A DNA stretch of 64,000 bases from Devosia pacifica. GTDB taxonomy: Bacteria > Pseudomonadota > Alphaproteobacteria > Rhizobiales > Devosiaceae. The notes beneath the pieces are model-generated. The model was given only the letters and a program-made list of their open reading frames with translations. It was not told the origin of the DNA and did no database searches. The stretch is taken from NCBI RefSeq assembly GCF_014652635.1, contig NZ_BMZE01000001.1:1290977-1354976 (forward strand), read 5' to 3'. The position numbers were made by a program, and so were the translations under genes. The number at the start of each line of letters is the position of its first letter. Within the stretch, counting starts at the first letter, position 1. This document shows positions 56,498 through 64,000 of this stretch, in pieces.

Positions 56498-57654
56498 CAG
56501 AGTGCTCCCTGGAGACGCCGCTCATTCTTTGGGGTCGCTGCACCGTGGGAGGGGACGTAGACGGGCGGCGACTGTGTTCGGCTGTGACCCGAGCCTGGCT
56601 CGTGCATATGGCAGGCGACCGAGTGCCGCTGCGGATCGTTCCGCTTTCCGAGAGATGGCGTGTTTTGCGAACACACAGTCTCGGCAAAAGGGCAGCGCGT
56701 GTGAAACCGGCAGCCACTCGGCGGATCGACCGGGTTTGGCGGGTCACCCGACAGCGGAGCTTCAGTGACTCGCTCGGCCGGGTCCATGCTGAGCTGCGAG
56801 GCTAGCAGCGCCTGGGTATAGGGATGTTTCGGAGTGGAATAGATGTCGTCTACCGGGCCAATCTCGACGATCTCGCCGAGATACATCACCAGCACTCGAT
56901 CCGAGATGTATTGCACCACGTGCAGGTCGTGGGAGATGAACAGATAGGTCAGGCTGAGATGGGTCTTGAGATAGCGCAGGAGATTGAGCACCTGCGCCTC
57001 GACAGATTTGTCGAGTGCCGAAACCGCTTCATCAAGGATCAGCAGGCGCGGATCGAGCGCCAGTGCCCGCGCAATGTTCACGCGCTGTTTCTGACCACCG
57101 GAGAGTTCATGCGGATAGCGCGAGGCGAACAGGTCCGGGCTTAGCCCAACCTTTTCCAGTAGTTCACGAGCCGTCTGCTGCGCAACTTTGGATGGTGTGC
57201 CATGAACCTGAGGCCCATACGCGACACTATCCATGATCGGTAAACGTGGATTGAGTGAGGAGGACGAATCCTGAAACACCATCTGCATGTTGCGACGAAG
57301 CTGTCGCAGGCTGATTCCGCCTTGATCGCCGACCTGATCGCCATCGAAAACGAGAGCCCCCTCGTCTCGGTCGATCAGGTTCATCAACAGCCGGGCGAGC
57401 GTAGATTTTCCACAACCGGACTCCCCGACAACACCGAGTGTTTCGCCCTTGAGCACCTCGAACGACACATCATCGACGGCTTTGACGCTTGCGACGCGGC
57501 GGTTGAAAATCCCTCCTTTGATCGGGAAATGCTTCCTGAGGTTCTCGACCAGAAGCAGCGGCTGCAGTGCCCCGCCACGATCACGCGGGTCGCCGGGCGG
57601 GACCGCCTTCAAGGTATTCGGCTTAATGGTCTTGCTGTTTGAAACAGATGTCAT
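56497..57654 (-). CDS. Dpp/Opp-type ABC transporter ATPase, DppF-like, cluster C
   Basis: 385 residues from ATG 57654 (GAGGAGG 6 nt upstream, 11 nt after the permease stop). It has a longer N-terminal part than the A and B counterparts. Walker [11 protein letters not shown], signature LSGGQKQRVNIARA, Walker B LLILDEAVSALD (Asp-Glu-Ala rather than Asp-Glu-Pro), and C-terminal CRFHTRCPFAETVC. It powers the cluster C importer. Confidence 0.93.
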   Translation of the reverse strand: MTSVSNSKTIKPNTLKAVPPGDPRDRGGALQPLLLVENLRKHFPIKGGIFNRRVASVKAVDDVSFEVLKGETLGVVGESGCGKSTLARLLMNLIDRDEGALVFDGDQVGDQGGISLRQLRRNMQMVFQDSSSSLNPRLPIMDSVAYGPQVHGTPSKVAQQTARELLEKVGLSPDLFASRYPHELSGGQKQRVNIARALALDPRLLILDEAVSALDKSVEAQVLNLLRYLKTHLSLTYLFISHDLHVVQYISDRVLVMYLGEIVEIGPVDDIYSTPKHPYTQALLASQLSMDPAERVTEAPLSGDPPNPVDPPSGCRFHTRCPFAETVCSQNTPSLGKRNDPQRHSVACHMHEPGSGHSRTQSPPVYVPSHGAATPKNERRLQGAL

Positions 57655-57665
57655 TTCGGTCCTCC

Positions 57666-58568
57666 TCAGGACTTCACGTCCATGGCATGCCGTAGCCCGT
57701 CGCTGACGAGATTGAACGACAGCGAAACGATGAAGATGGCGATGCCGGGGAGCGCGCAAACCAACGGCTGGATGTAGATGGCCTGACGCAGATTAGAGAG
57801 CATTTGCCCCCAGTCAGGCGTCGGAGGCTCAACGCCAAGCCCGAGGAATGACAAGCCGGCGGCGAGCAGTATCGAGACCGAGACGAGGCTGGAGGCGTAG
57901 ATAAAAACCGGTGGCAAAACGTTGCCGATGATGTGCCGGCTGATGATCGACAGACTCGACGCGCCGGTTGCGCGCGCCGCCTCGACGAAATCCAGCGACC
58001 GAATTTGTGTCGTTGCCGTCTCGGCAATACGGCAGAGCGAGGGAATGAAGACCAGAGTGAGAGCCAGAAGGCCGCTGGCGGCGCCCCCACCCATGGTTCC
58101 GGAAATAGCCACGGCCAGCAACACGGAAGGGAAGGCATAGAACACGTCCATGGTGCGCATGATCAGCGTATTGGTGACGCCGCCTGCAAAGCCCGCGAGT
58201 ACGCCAAGCAATCCACCAATTCCCACTGCGAACAGCACCGGCAGGATCCCCATGGCAAGGCTCATGCGCCCGCCGTACAGCAGACGGCTGAGCATATCGC
58301 GCCCGAGTTCGTCGGTGCCCAGCAGGTAACTCTCTGTTCCGATCGGCTTAAGGCGCGCGATCATGCTCGTGGCGTAGGGATCATGCGGTGCGATGATCGG
58401 CGCGAACACTGCGGAAAGGATCGCCAGGATGATGATCGTCAGAAAGACAATGGTCGCCTTATCGTCGCTCAGGCGCTCAGCAACGGTGTGCCAATAGCCC
58501 TTTGGCTTGTAGGCAGGAGTAACCGCGTCTGCCCTTCGGGCTGCAACGGGACCGATTTCGGTTGTCAT
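57666..58568 (-). CDS. Dpp/Opp-type ABC permease, DppC-like, cluster C
   Basis: 300 residues from ATG 58568 (GAGGAGG upstream, 11 nt after the DppB-like stop). About six spans. DppC block HDPYATSMIARLKPIGTESY, LGTDELGRDMLSRL, and loop ATGASSLSIISRHIIGN. Standard length. Confidence 0.93.
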   Translation of the reverse strand: MTTEIGPVAARRADAVTPAYKPKGYWHTVAERLSDDKATIVFLTIIILAILSAVFAPIIAPHDPYATSMIARLKPIGTESYLLGTDELGRDMLSRLLYGGRMSLAMGILPVLFAVGIGGLLGVLAGFAGGVTNTLIMRTMDVFYAFPSVLLAVAISGTMGGGAASGLLALTLVFIPSLCRIAETATTQIRSLDFVEAARATGASSLSIISRHIIGNVLPPVFIYASSLVSVSILLAAGLSFLGLGVEPPTPDWGQMLSNLRQAIYIQPLVCALPGIAIFIVSLSFNLVSDGLRHAMDVKS

Positions 58569-58579
58569 GGCGAGCCTCC

Positions 58580-59536
58580 TCAAGCGCGCTTGATGCGCGG
58601 GTCGACCAGCGTCTGCAGCAGATCGACGACGAGATTGATGAGAACGAAGCTGAGCGCGAGAACGAGAATAGTGCCCTGCAACAGCGGAATGTCGCGGGTG
58701 AGGATCGCCTTGCTCATAAGAAAGCCGGTGCCTGGCCAGGTGAAGATGGTCTCGATCAGGATCGATCCGCCGATCAGATATCCAAGCTGCAAGCCCATCA
58801 CCGCGAGAATCTGCGGCAGAGCATTGCGAACGGCGTGCGTCAGGATCGCAACATTGGAGAGCCCCTTGGCCCTGAGCATTTGCACGAAGTCCTGGCCCAG
58901 CGTGTCAGCGACCGCAGAGCGCGTGCTGCGCGTGACGACGCCAAGCGGGATCATGGCCAGCGTCAGCATTGGCAGAACGGCGTATTTGACCTGGTTCCAA
59001 TCGAACCAATTGAACGTCTCCGAACCGCCGCTGCCCATGCCGGTGGCGGGCAGCACTCGAAAGGTGACGGCAAAGACGATGACGAGAACGATCGCCAGCC
59101 AGTAATTAGGAATGGAAATGCCGACGGCGGAAATGCCTGTGGCGAACTTGTCTATGAGCTTGCCGCGATTGTAGGCCGCAAGCGTGCCGAGCGCGAAAGC
59201 CAGGATAAAGGCCAAAAGCACCGCGCCAATGGCAATCGACAGCGTATTGCCAAGCGCGTTGAAAACTTCATATGAAACCGGTCGGTTGGTCTGTAGCGAT
59301 GTGCCAAGGTCACCGGTCAGCGCGCGCATCAGCCATTCCAGATATTGGATCGGCAAAGGTTGATCGAGCCCGTAGAGCCGCCGGATCATCGCCACATCCT
59401 CGACTGTCGCGTCAGGTGGCAGCAGCGACTGAATGGGATCACCCGGGGCGAGATAAACTAGCCCGAAGCAGATGATCGAAACCCCGACAGCGATCGGAAT
59501 GGCGTAGAGGGTGCGCTGTATTGCGTAGATCCACAT
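58580..59536 (-). CDS. Dpp/Opp-type ABC permease, DppB-like, cluster C
   Basis: 318 residues. DppB block VYLAPGDPIQSLLPPDA near residue 30, EAA loop LGQDFVQMLRAKGLSNVAIL, and C-terminal segment FTWPGTGFLMSKAILTRD. It starts 84 nt after the binding-protein gene, and that gap holds a perfect GC-rich hairpin. Confidence 0.93.
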   Translation of the reverse strand: MWIYAIQRTLYAIPIAVGVSIICFGLVYLAPGDPIQSLLPPDATVEDVAMIRRLYGLDQPLPIQYLEWLMRALTGDLGTSLQTNRPVSYEVFNALGNTLSIAIGAVLLAFILAFALGTLAAYNRGKLIDKFATGISAVGISIPNYWLAIVLVIVFAVTFRVLPATGMGSGGSETFNWFDWNQVKYAVLPMLTLAMIPLGVVTRSTRSAVADTLGQDFVQMLRAKGLSNVAILTHAVRNALPQILAVMGLQLGYLIGGSILIETIFTWPGTGFLMSKAILTRDIPLLQGTILVLALSFVLINLVVDLLQTLVDPRIKRA

Positions 59537-59589
59537 GGCGTGTACCCCTTTCGGTCTAGGCCGGCATGGCTGCGATTGTGCCGGGAGGA

Positions 59590-59612
59590 CCGCCGCGCCT
59601 ACGGCGCGGCGG
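59590..59612 (-). promoter_or_regulatory. Perfect GC-rich hairpin between binding-protein and permease genes, cluster C
   Basis: CCGCCGCGCC (59590-59599) and GGCGCGGCGG (59603-59612) form a perfect 10-bp stem with a 3-nt loop, 8 nt after the binding-protein stop. No T-tract follows. It occupies the same place as the hairpins in cluster A and the TTT operon. Confidence 0.65.
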
Positions 59613-59620
59613 CAGGGAGA

Positions 59621-61213
59621 TCACTCGACGATGATCGGCGTCATGTCCTGGAACCAGCTCTGGGCCTGAACGAACCCGGAGAGGTTTGGAGCTAAGGCCC
59701 GCGGGTTGAGGTCCGACACGATGAACAGACGCGCCGCATCCTCGGTGATCATCTCGTGGGCTTCGCGGATCAGCTCGTTCTGTTCGTCAATGTTGTAGGT
59801 AGTGAGCGCCTGTTCGAGGAGGTCATCGACCTCGGGGTTACTGTAGCCGCCCCAATTGCCGCCATTTGGCGACTGGTAGCGCGACATGAACCCACGGACA
59901 AAGCTGAACGGCTCCATGACGGCGGACGAGAAGTTGATGGCGTCGTAATCCGGGTAGGCCACAGCGCCCTGCTGGAACATCGTGATCATGGTGTTCCAGT
60001 CGATGACTTCGAAGTTGACCTCAAAGCCAGCCTCCTCAAGCTGCGCCTTGACGAGCTCATTCATTGGCAGCGGCTGCATCTGGCCCGAGCCGGAAGTCGA
60101 GATCGCGACCTTGATCTCGCATGGCATGCATCCGGCTTCTTCGAGAAGGCTGCGAGCCTTCTCGACATCGTGTTCGTACACGAACACATCGCCATAGTTT
60201 TCCTGCTCGGGGATATAGGCACCGTAACTCTCGGTTGCGACGCCGCCGAGCATGGCTAGCATGGCCTCACGGTCAACAGCATAGTTGGCGGCCTGACGGA
60301 TCCTTTTGTCGGTAAAGGCGCCCTCCATAGTGTTGAACAGATAGGGCCATGTGTGAGGGTAAACATTGGTGACAACGTTCATGCCGGCGCCTTCGAGAGC
60401 CGGAATCATATCCGGCGATGGCGCTTCGATGAAGTTCACCTGTCCCGAGAGCAGTGCCGAAGCGCGGGTCGTCGCTTCTGGCATCGGCATCAGCACGAGC
60501 TTGTCGTGTTTTGGAATGCGATCTTCGTTCCAGTAATTCTCGTTCTTTGCCAATACCAGCCGCTCGTGAGGGACTACGCTTTCAAACACATACGGCCCAG
60601 TGCCTGAGGGATTGTCCGAATATGCCGCCCAATCATTGCCCGCCTCCTCAACGGCGCATTGCGACACCATGAAGACGTAAGGCAGATTGTAGGGAAACAG
60701 TGATTCCTCATCGCTCGTCGTGATCGCGAACGTAGCCTCGTCGATCTTTTCAGCGCCTGCGATATTGCTGGTGCGAGAGCGGGCGCGTGCGAATTGCGCC
60801 GGGTTAAAGGCGGGATGCGCTTCGTTGATCAAGCGCTCGATATTCCACACGGCGACATCAGCGTTCCACTCGCACCCGTCATGGAATGTAACACCCTGGC
60901 GCAGATCAAAAATCCAGCGCTTCGGGTTGTCCGGATCAACCTCATAGCTAGTAGCGAGGCCAGGAACGACATCAACTTCTTCATCCGTTGAGGACAGATC
61001 CCAGGCAAGCAGGCCATCATACAGCGAATAGCCGACGAATCGGTATCCCTCGAACCCTTGGTCGGGTTGACCCGACCAGTCGGGAATATCACCGGCGGTC
61101 ATCGCCACAGTCACAGTCGACTGAGCGTTGGCCGACATAGTGGTAATGAGGGCGGCCGCCCCTGCCAGGACCAGCGCCTTCATCTGGCCAAGAGTTGATT
61201 GTGTTAATCGCAT
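59621..61213 (-). CDS. Dpp/Opp-type ABC substrate-binding protein (SBP family 5), cluster C
   Basis: 530 residues from ATG 61213, chosen because GGAGG is 7 nt upstream. An ATG two codons earlier would sit too close. Sec signal peptide (MKALVLAGAAALITTMSANA), then SBP family 5 features: VPGLATSYEVDPDNPKRWIF, LRQGVTFHDGCEWNADVAVW and RIRQAANYAVDREAMLAML. First gene of the leftward cluster C operon. The ligand is unknown; nearby hydrolases suggest an amide-bearing solute. Confidence 0.93.
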   Translation of the reverse strand: MRLTQSTLGQMKALVLAGAAALITTMSANAQSTVTVAMTAGDIPDWSGQPDQGFEGYRFVGYSLYDGLLAWDLSSTDEEVDVVPGLATSYEVDPDNPKRWIFDLRQGVTFHDGCEWNADVAVWNIERLINEAHPAFNPAQFARARSRTSNIAGAEKIDEATFAITTSDEESLFPYNLPYVFMVSQCAVEEAGNDWAAYSDNPSGTGPYVFESVVPHERLVLAKNENYWNEDRIPKHDKLVLMPMPEATTRASALLSGQVNFIEAPSPDMIPALEGAGMNVVTNVYPHTWPYLFNTMEGAFTDKRIRQAANYAVDREAMLAMLGGVATESYGAYIPEQENYGDVFVYEHDVEKARSLLEEAGCMPCEIKVAISTSGSGQMQPLPMNELVKAQLEEAGFEVNFEVIDWNTMITMFQQGAVAYPDYDAINFSSAVMEPFSFVRGFMSRYQSPNGGNWGGYSNPEVDDLLEQALTTYNIDEQNELIREAHEMITEDAARLFIVSDLNPRALAPNLSGFVQAQSWFQDMTPIIVE

Positions 61214-61606
61214 GTGCATGCCTCCACTGTGCTGCTTGATTGCCTGTGGCTGGCATTCTCAGTGCAACCGGCGTGCCAATCTCCCTCACCGCGATGTTTC
61301 GCCTAGCAGTCTACAAGCTAAATGCCGGAAACTGCTGAAATTTTGCGTACACAGCTCTCATTACGCAGTCAAAGTATACAATCTAAGTCGCTGTTTTCCC
61401 TGCCCTCAGCATTTGTCTAAATGCTAATCGTTTCACACTTATGCACATTCTTTAGGCTTGCAGAATAAATTCGACTATGTCCAGATAGTTGAGCGACATC
61501 AAAACTCCGCCTCGCTATAACTCGGCGATCGCTGAAAAAGGGTCCAAAAGTTGGATGTATACAATTGATGTCTGCAGTCCGCATTTGCTTGTCAACGGAG
61601 GCCCGC
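61214..61606. promoter_or_regulatory. Divergent promoter region with two GTATACAAT elements
   Basis: The 393-bp gap between the binding-protein gene and the asparaginase-family gene is AT-rich. GTATACAAT occurs twice in the same orientation, at 61374-61382 and 61557-61565. The core GT-AT-AC fits the N-GT-N-AC-N consensus of FadR-type GntR operators, and a GntR gene lies in the leftward operon. The second copy is about 40 nt before the rightward start. Confidence 0.55.
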
Positions 61607-63322
61607 ATGACTGTCCACTACCCTAAAAATACAAAAGTGCGCATTGCTCACCTGGCTGGTCCCACCGCCACGATTCAAAACACCCCCCCGCTGGTCACTT
61701 CCAACAAGGCTCGCAAGGCTCATGGATTGCCGGCACGCACAAACCCGGATGGCAGCGAAATGAAGTTCGATGCTCTGCGGGCGCAACGCCTTGCCGCACC
61801 GGCGACGATCTTTGTCGAGCAGTATTCAGCGCATCCGCTTGAAGCCGATGCCGCCGAACTATATGGGCCGCCGGATGGCTTTATGGATGCCTCTGGGGCC
61901 GTGAATGCTGAGCGGCAGTCGCCGGACGATCGGCCGGTCTACAAGATCGACCTTTTGCCCGAAGACGGGTTGTATCCTCTGCCCTATATGGCCAGGCAGG
62001 CGGACGGCAGCGCCTGGGAAGAAGAAATGGCGGTCCCAGGCGGACCTGAAGAAAAGGCACGCCAGGGATTCTTCCCGGATGGCTCGCGCAGCTTCGAAGA
62101 AATCGACCGGCTATCGATCGGCGTTCAAGGGGTGGCCAACGCCATTTCAGAACAGGCAGAGGTCGAGTTCTATCGTGTGATGCCGCCGGGAGGGTTCAAG
62201 AAAGGCGTACCGGCACACCTACGCACAGATGTTGGGGAGGGCGATATTCCCCCAGAGCAACGCGGCCTGCACTTCAACGCCTACAAACCGCATCATTTAT
62301 CGACGGCCCCTGCCCGTCCTGCTTTGGCAAAAATCACCAACGACACTCAAGCCATCGCCGATAGCGGCAAGTACGACGGATTGGTGTGGACGCAAGGCAG
62401 CCCTCAGGTCGAAGAAACCGCCTACTGGTTCAACCTGTTGATCGACACAAAGCTACCGATCTGTGGAAACGCCGCGCAGCGACCACAAGGCCAGATTAGC
62501 AATGACGGGCCAAAGAACATTGTAGACTCGATCGCGTTCATCCGCTCCGGCATCTGGAAAGACGAGAGTGGGGCCAATCGGTGCGGGACCGTCGTGGTGC
62601 AGGAGCAGCAGTACTTTGCCGCACGCGAAGTTACGAAGGTCGACGCCCGGCCCGGCGGGTATGCTGCAACCGGCGGGCATGGCGGCATTCTGGGACAGAC
62701 GAGCCACAACGGTGACATCTCGCTGATGTACGTTCCGGCCTACAAGCATACTTACTTGTCCGACGTGAACATCACCAAGCTGCCCACCTCCACCAAAGCG
62801 GCACAGCGCATTGACGGCCAACTTCAGCACATCGATGTCACCATCAAGGGCGCTGACGGCAAACTGACCGAAAACGCGATCCCTTCGGTCTCCATTCTCA
62901 AAGAAGGCAGCTATTCCGACGAAGACTATACCGTTGAACCCGATGATGTGACGGAGCTCGTGGCGCACTTGGAACACAAGTTGCAGCTTGGCCGGCTATC
63001 CGGCTTCATCACCGAAGGGCTGGTCCCCTATGGTAGGTTGCCGTCAGCATCCCGCGAAGCGCTGGTCCTGAAAGCCACGTTCAGCGGCATTCCCACAGTG
63101 CGTGTCGGTCGCGGAGCACCGGAGGGATTCGCGGACCCCTACCCGTTCGTCATTGCCGGATCCAATCTGACCGCTATCAAGGCACGGCTCCTGCTTATGG
63201 CGTCGCTCATGAAATTTGGCGCTTTGCCGATTGCCGCTGACCCAAGCGCTCCGACGGATGCCGAAAAGCAGGCAACGATCGCCGCCGTTGCCGAGTATCA
63301 GGCTGTCTTCAACTCGCACTGA
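61607..63322 (+). CDS. Asparaginase/glutaminase-fold protein, atypical
   Basis: 571 residues from ATG 61607 (GGAGG 5 nt upstream), much longer than bacterial asparaginases (about 330-350 aa). The N-terminal motif is IAHLAGPTATIQNT where asparaginases have a TGGTI-type sequence. Residues 259-271 read LVWTQGSPQVEET where the family has HGTDTxEET, so the usual catalytic Thr-Asp pair is Ser-Pro. Later blocks (LPICGNAAQRPQG, then ISNDGPKNIVDSIAF) match the family well. No signal peptide is visible, so it is cytoplasmic. Divergent from the cluster C importer and amidase, it may hydrolyse an imported amide by an altered mechanism. Confidence 0.8.
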   Translation: MTVHYPKNTKVRIAHLAGPTATIQNTPPLVTSNKARKAHGLPARTNPDGSEMKFDALRAQRLAAPATIFVEQYSAHPLEADAAELYGPPDGFMDASGAVNAERQSPDDRPVYKIDLLPEDGLYPLPYMARQADGSAWEEEMAVPGGPEEKARQGFFPDGSRSFEEIDRLSIGVQGVANAISEQAEVEFYRVMPPGGFKKGVPAHLRTDVGEGDIPPEQRGLHFNAYKPHHLSTAPARPALAKITNDTQAIADSGKYDGLVWTQGSPQVEETAYWFNLLIDTKLPICGNAAQRPQGQISNDGPKNIVDSIAFIRSGIWKDESGANRCGTVVVQEQQYFAAREVTKVDARPGGYAATGGHGGILGQTSHNGDISLMYVPAYKHTYLSDVNITKLPTSTKAAQRIDGQLQHIDVTIKGADGKLTENAIPSVSILKEGSYSDEDYTVEPDDVTELVAHLEHKLQLGRLSGFITEGLVPYGRLPSASREALVLKATFSGIPTVRVGRGAPEGFADPYPFVIAGSNLTAIKARLLLMASLMKFGALPIAADPSAPTDAEKQATIAAVAEYQAVFNSH

Positions 63323-63327
63323 AGCGC

Positions 63328-63343
63328 GTCCGGTCGGGCGGAC
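63328..63343 (+). terminator. Short stem-loop after the asparaginase-family gene
   Basis: GTCCG (63328-63332) pairs with CGGAC (63339-63343), 5 nt after the stop. No T-run follows. A weak candidate for the rightward transcript end. Confidence 0.3.
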
Positions 63344-63492
63344 CAGTTCCCTTGCAAGATCGAGGCCGGGCAAAGGCGTCGACAGTTGACAGATGTTCCG
63401 ACGCAGCTTGGCTCGACCTCGCCTAGTGCGCCAGAGAGCGATGGCAGCTCTTTAGGGATCGGCGAAAGATCCCTGACGTCGGAAATGGGGCG

Positions 63493-63527
63493 CTTCGCCG
63501 ACGGTGCAGAAGCGACCGTCGGCGAAG
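63493..63527. terminator. Strong 13-bp hairpin between convergent genes
   Basis: CTTCGCCGACGGT (63493-63505) and ACCGTCGGCGAAG (63515-63527) are perfect inverted arms with a 9-nt loop. It begins 8 nt after the recombinase stop on the minus strand and lies between convergent genes, so it can act for both directions. The run GAAGTCGCTT rather than poly-T follows, so factor-independent termination is not assured. Confidence 0.6.
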
Positions 63528-63535
63528 TCGCTTGA

Positions 63536-64000
63536 TCAGATCTCGGTAGCCTCTGATAGCGAGAGAGCGTCGTCGACGTCTACGCCAAGGTACCGCACTG
63601 TGGTTTCGATCTTGCTATGGCCAAGCAGGATTTGGATGGCCCGCAGGTTTCCTGTTGCTTTGTAGATGAGCGATGCCTTGGTCCGACGCAGAGAATGGGT
63701 GCCATACTCCTCTGGCGCCAAACCAATGGCCGTGACCCACTCGTCCACAAGCCTGGCGTATTGGCGGGTGCTCAGGTGGCCATTGGCCACGACTCGACTC
63801 GGGAAGGCGTAGTCATCGATCGTACCGCCGCGTCGCTCGAGCCAGCCAAGCAGGCTGGCTCTTGTGTCAGCAGTGATCTCGAACTGGACTGGTCTGCTTG
63901 TTTTTGCTGGATCACCATCGATCGCGAGCGGATGGCGGGGCCAGCTACGAGTGTGCCGATCTTGATTTTCACCAAATCGCAGCCTCGAAGCTTGCTGTCG
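63536..64000 (-). pseudogene. Tyrosine recombinase/integrase, frameshifted and cut by window edge
   Basis: The C-terminal catalytic part is intact from about 63900 down to 63536: PVQFEITADTRA, FPSRVVANGHLSTRQYARLV, the H-x-x-R box THSLRRTKASLIYK, LLGHSKIETT and the nucleophile Tyr in TVRYLGV. The upstream part (DSKLRGCDLVKIKIGTLVAG, then SMVIQQK) is in a different frame. The switch falls at a five-base A run (plus strand T 63901-63905), where one more A would restore VIQQKTSRPVQFEI. Either a true frameshift or a homopolymer sequencing error explains this. The N-terminus is outside the window. It suggests the right edge of a mobile or formerly mobile segment. Confidence 0.8.

Noticed and set aside
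1..64000. CRISPR arrays, tRNA or rRNA genes
   Set aside because: No regularly spaced direct repeats, cloverleaf-like sequence or rRNA-like conserved stretch was seen on reading the window.

Overview
The window looks like a chromosome or megaplasmid segment of a Hyphomicrobiales-type alphaproteobacterium. This rests on high GC coding sequence, SD-led operons of solute uptake and acid/amide catabolism, stand-alone FadR-, IclR- and TetR-type regulators, and rhizobial-looking proteins (GlcG, hybrid malic enzyme, DUF4214 secreted protein). There is no rRNA or tRNA, so a genus cannot be given. A Devosia-like relative is only a guess.

Layout. (1) 1-1.1 kb: two consecutive ferritin-like genes, the first cut by the window edge, the second with a Tat-type signal. 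(2) 1.4-9.8 kb: an eight-gene leftward operon with a tripartite tricarboxylate transporter (tctC-tctA-tctB), a sugar-phosphate isomerase-like protein, an enolase-superfamily protein, an NAD-dependent epimerase/dehydratase, a TetR regulator and a DapA-family aldolase/dehydratase. A palindromic candidate operator lies upstream of tctC. It reads as a sugar-acid uptake and breakdown operon. (3) 10.8-17.0 kb: a membrane-anchored HTH-TPR protein divergent from a giant (about 1460 aa) multi-domain protein that looks secreted. (4) 18.1-29.0 kb, cluster A: two tandem enolase-superfamily proteins, a Dpp/Opp-type ABC importer, an Ldh-type dehydrogenase and an iron-dependent alcohol dehydrogenase, with a divergent GntR gene. 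(5) 29.1-35.0 kb: an IclR regulator divergent from malate synthase G, GlcG and a malic enzyme-phosphotransacetylase fusion, a route from glyoxylate to pyruvate. (6) 35.0-45.6 kb, cluster B: a paralogous version of cluster A (ABC importer, enolase-superfamily protein, aldehyde dehydrogenase, iron ADH, divergent GntR) in which the Ldh gene has decayed to a fragment. (7) 45.6-52.5 kb: an accessory-looking stretch with a 57-codon membrane-protein gene, a SagB-type nitroreductase, and a three-gene unit encoding a PD-(D/E)XK-like protein, a small protein and a soluble FtsH-like AAA+/M41 protease. Gene-poor, decayed-looking DNA flanks it. (8) 52.5-63.3 kb, cluster C: a third Dpp/Opp-type importer with an isochorismatase-family amidase, a GntR regulator and an MFS exporter, divergent from an asparaginase-family protein. 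(9) 63.5-64 kb: a tyrosine recombinase, frameshifted and cut by the window edge.

The recurring theme is import of small acids or amides coupled to dehydratases, dehydrogenases and hydrolases, each under a local one-component regulator. Stem-loops follow the substrate-binding-protein gene in three of the four transport operons. The best candidate for an undescribed system is the PD-(D/E)XK / small protein / AAA-M41 unit at 47.5-50.8 kb. The giant propeller/Ala-Ser-rich/DUF4214 protein with its divergent HTH-TM-TPR partner comes second.
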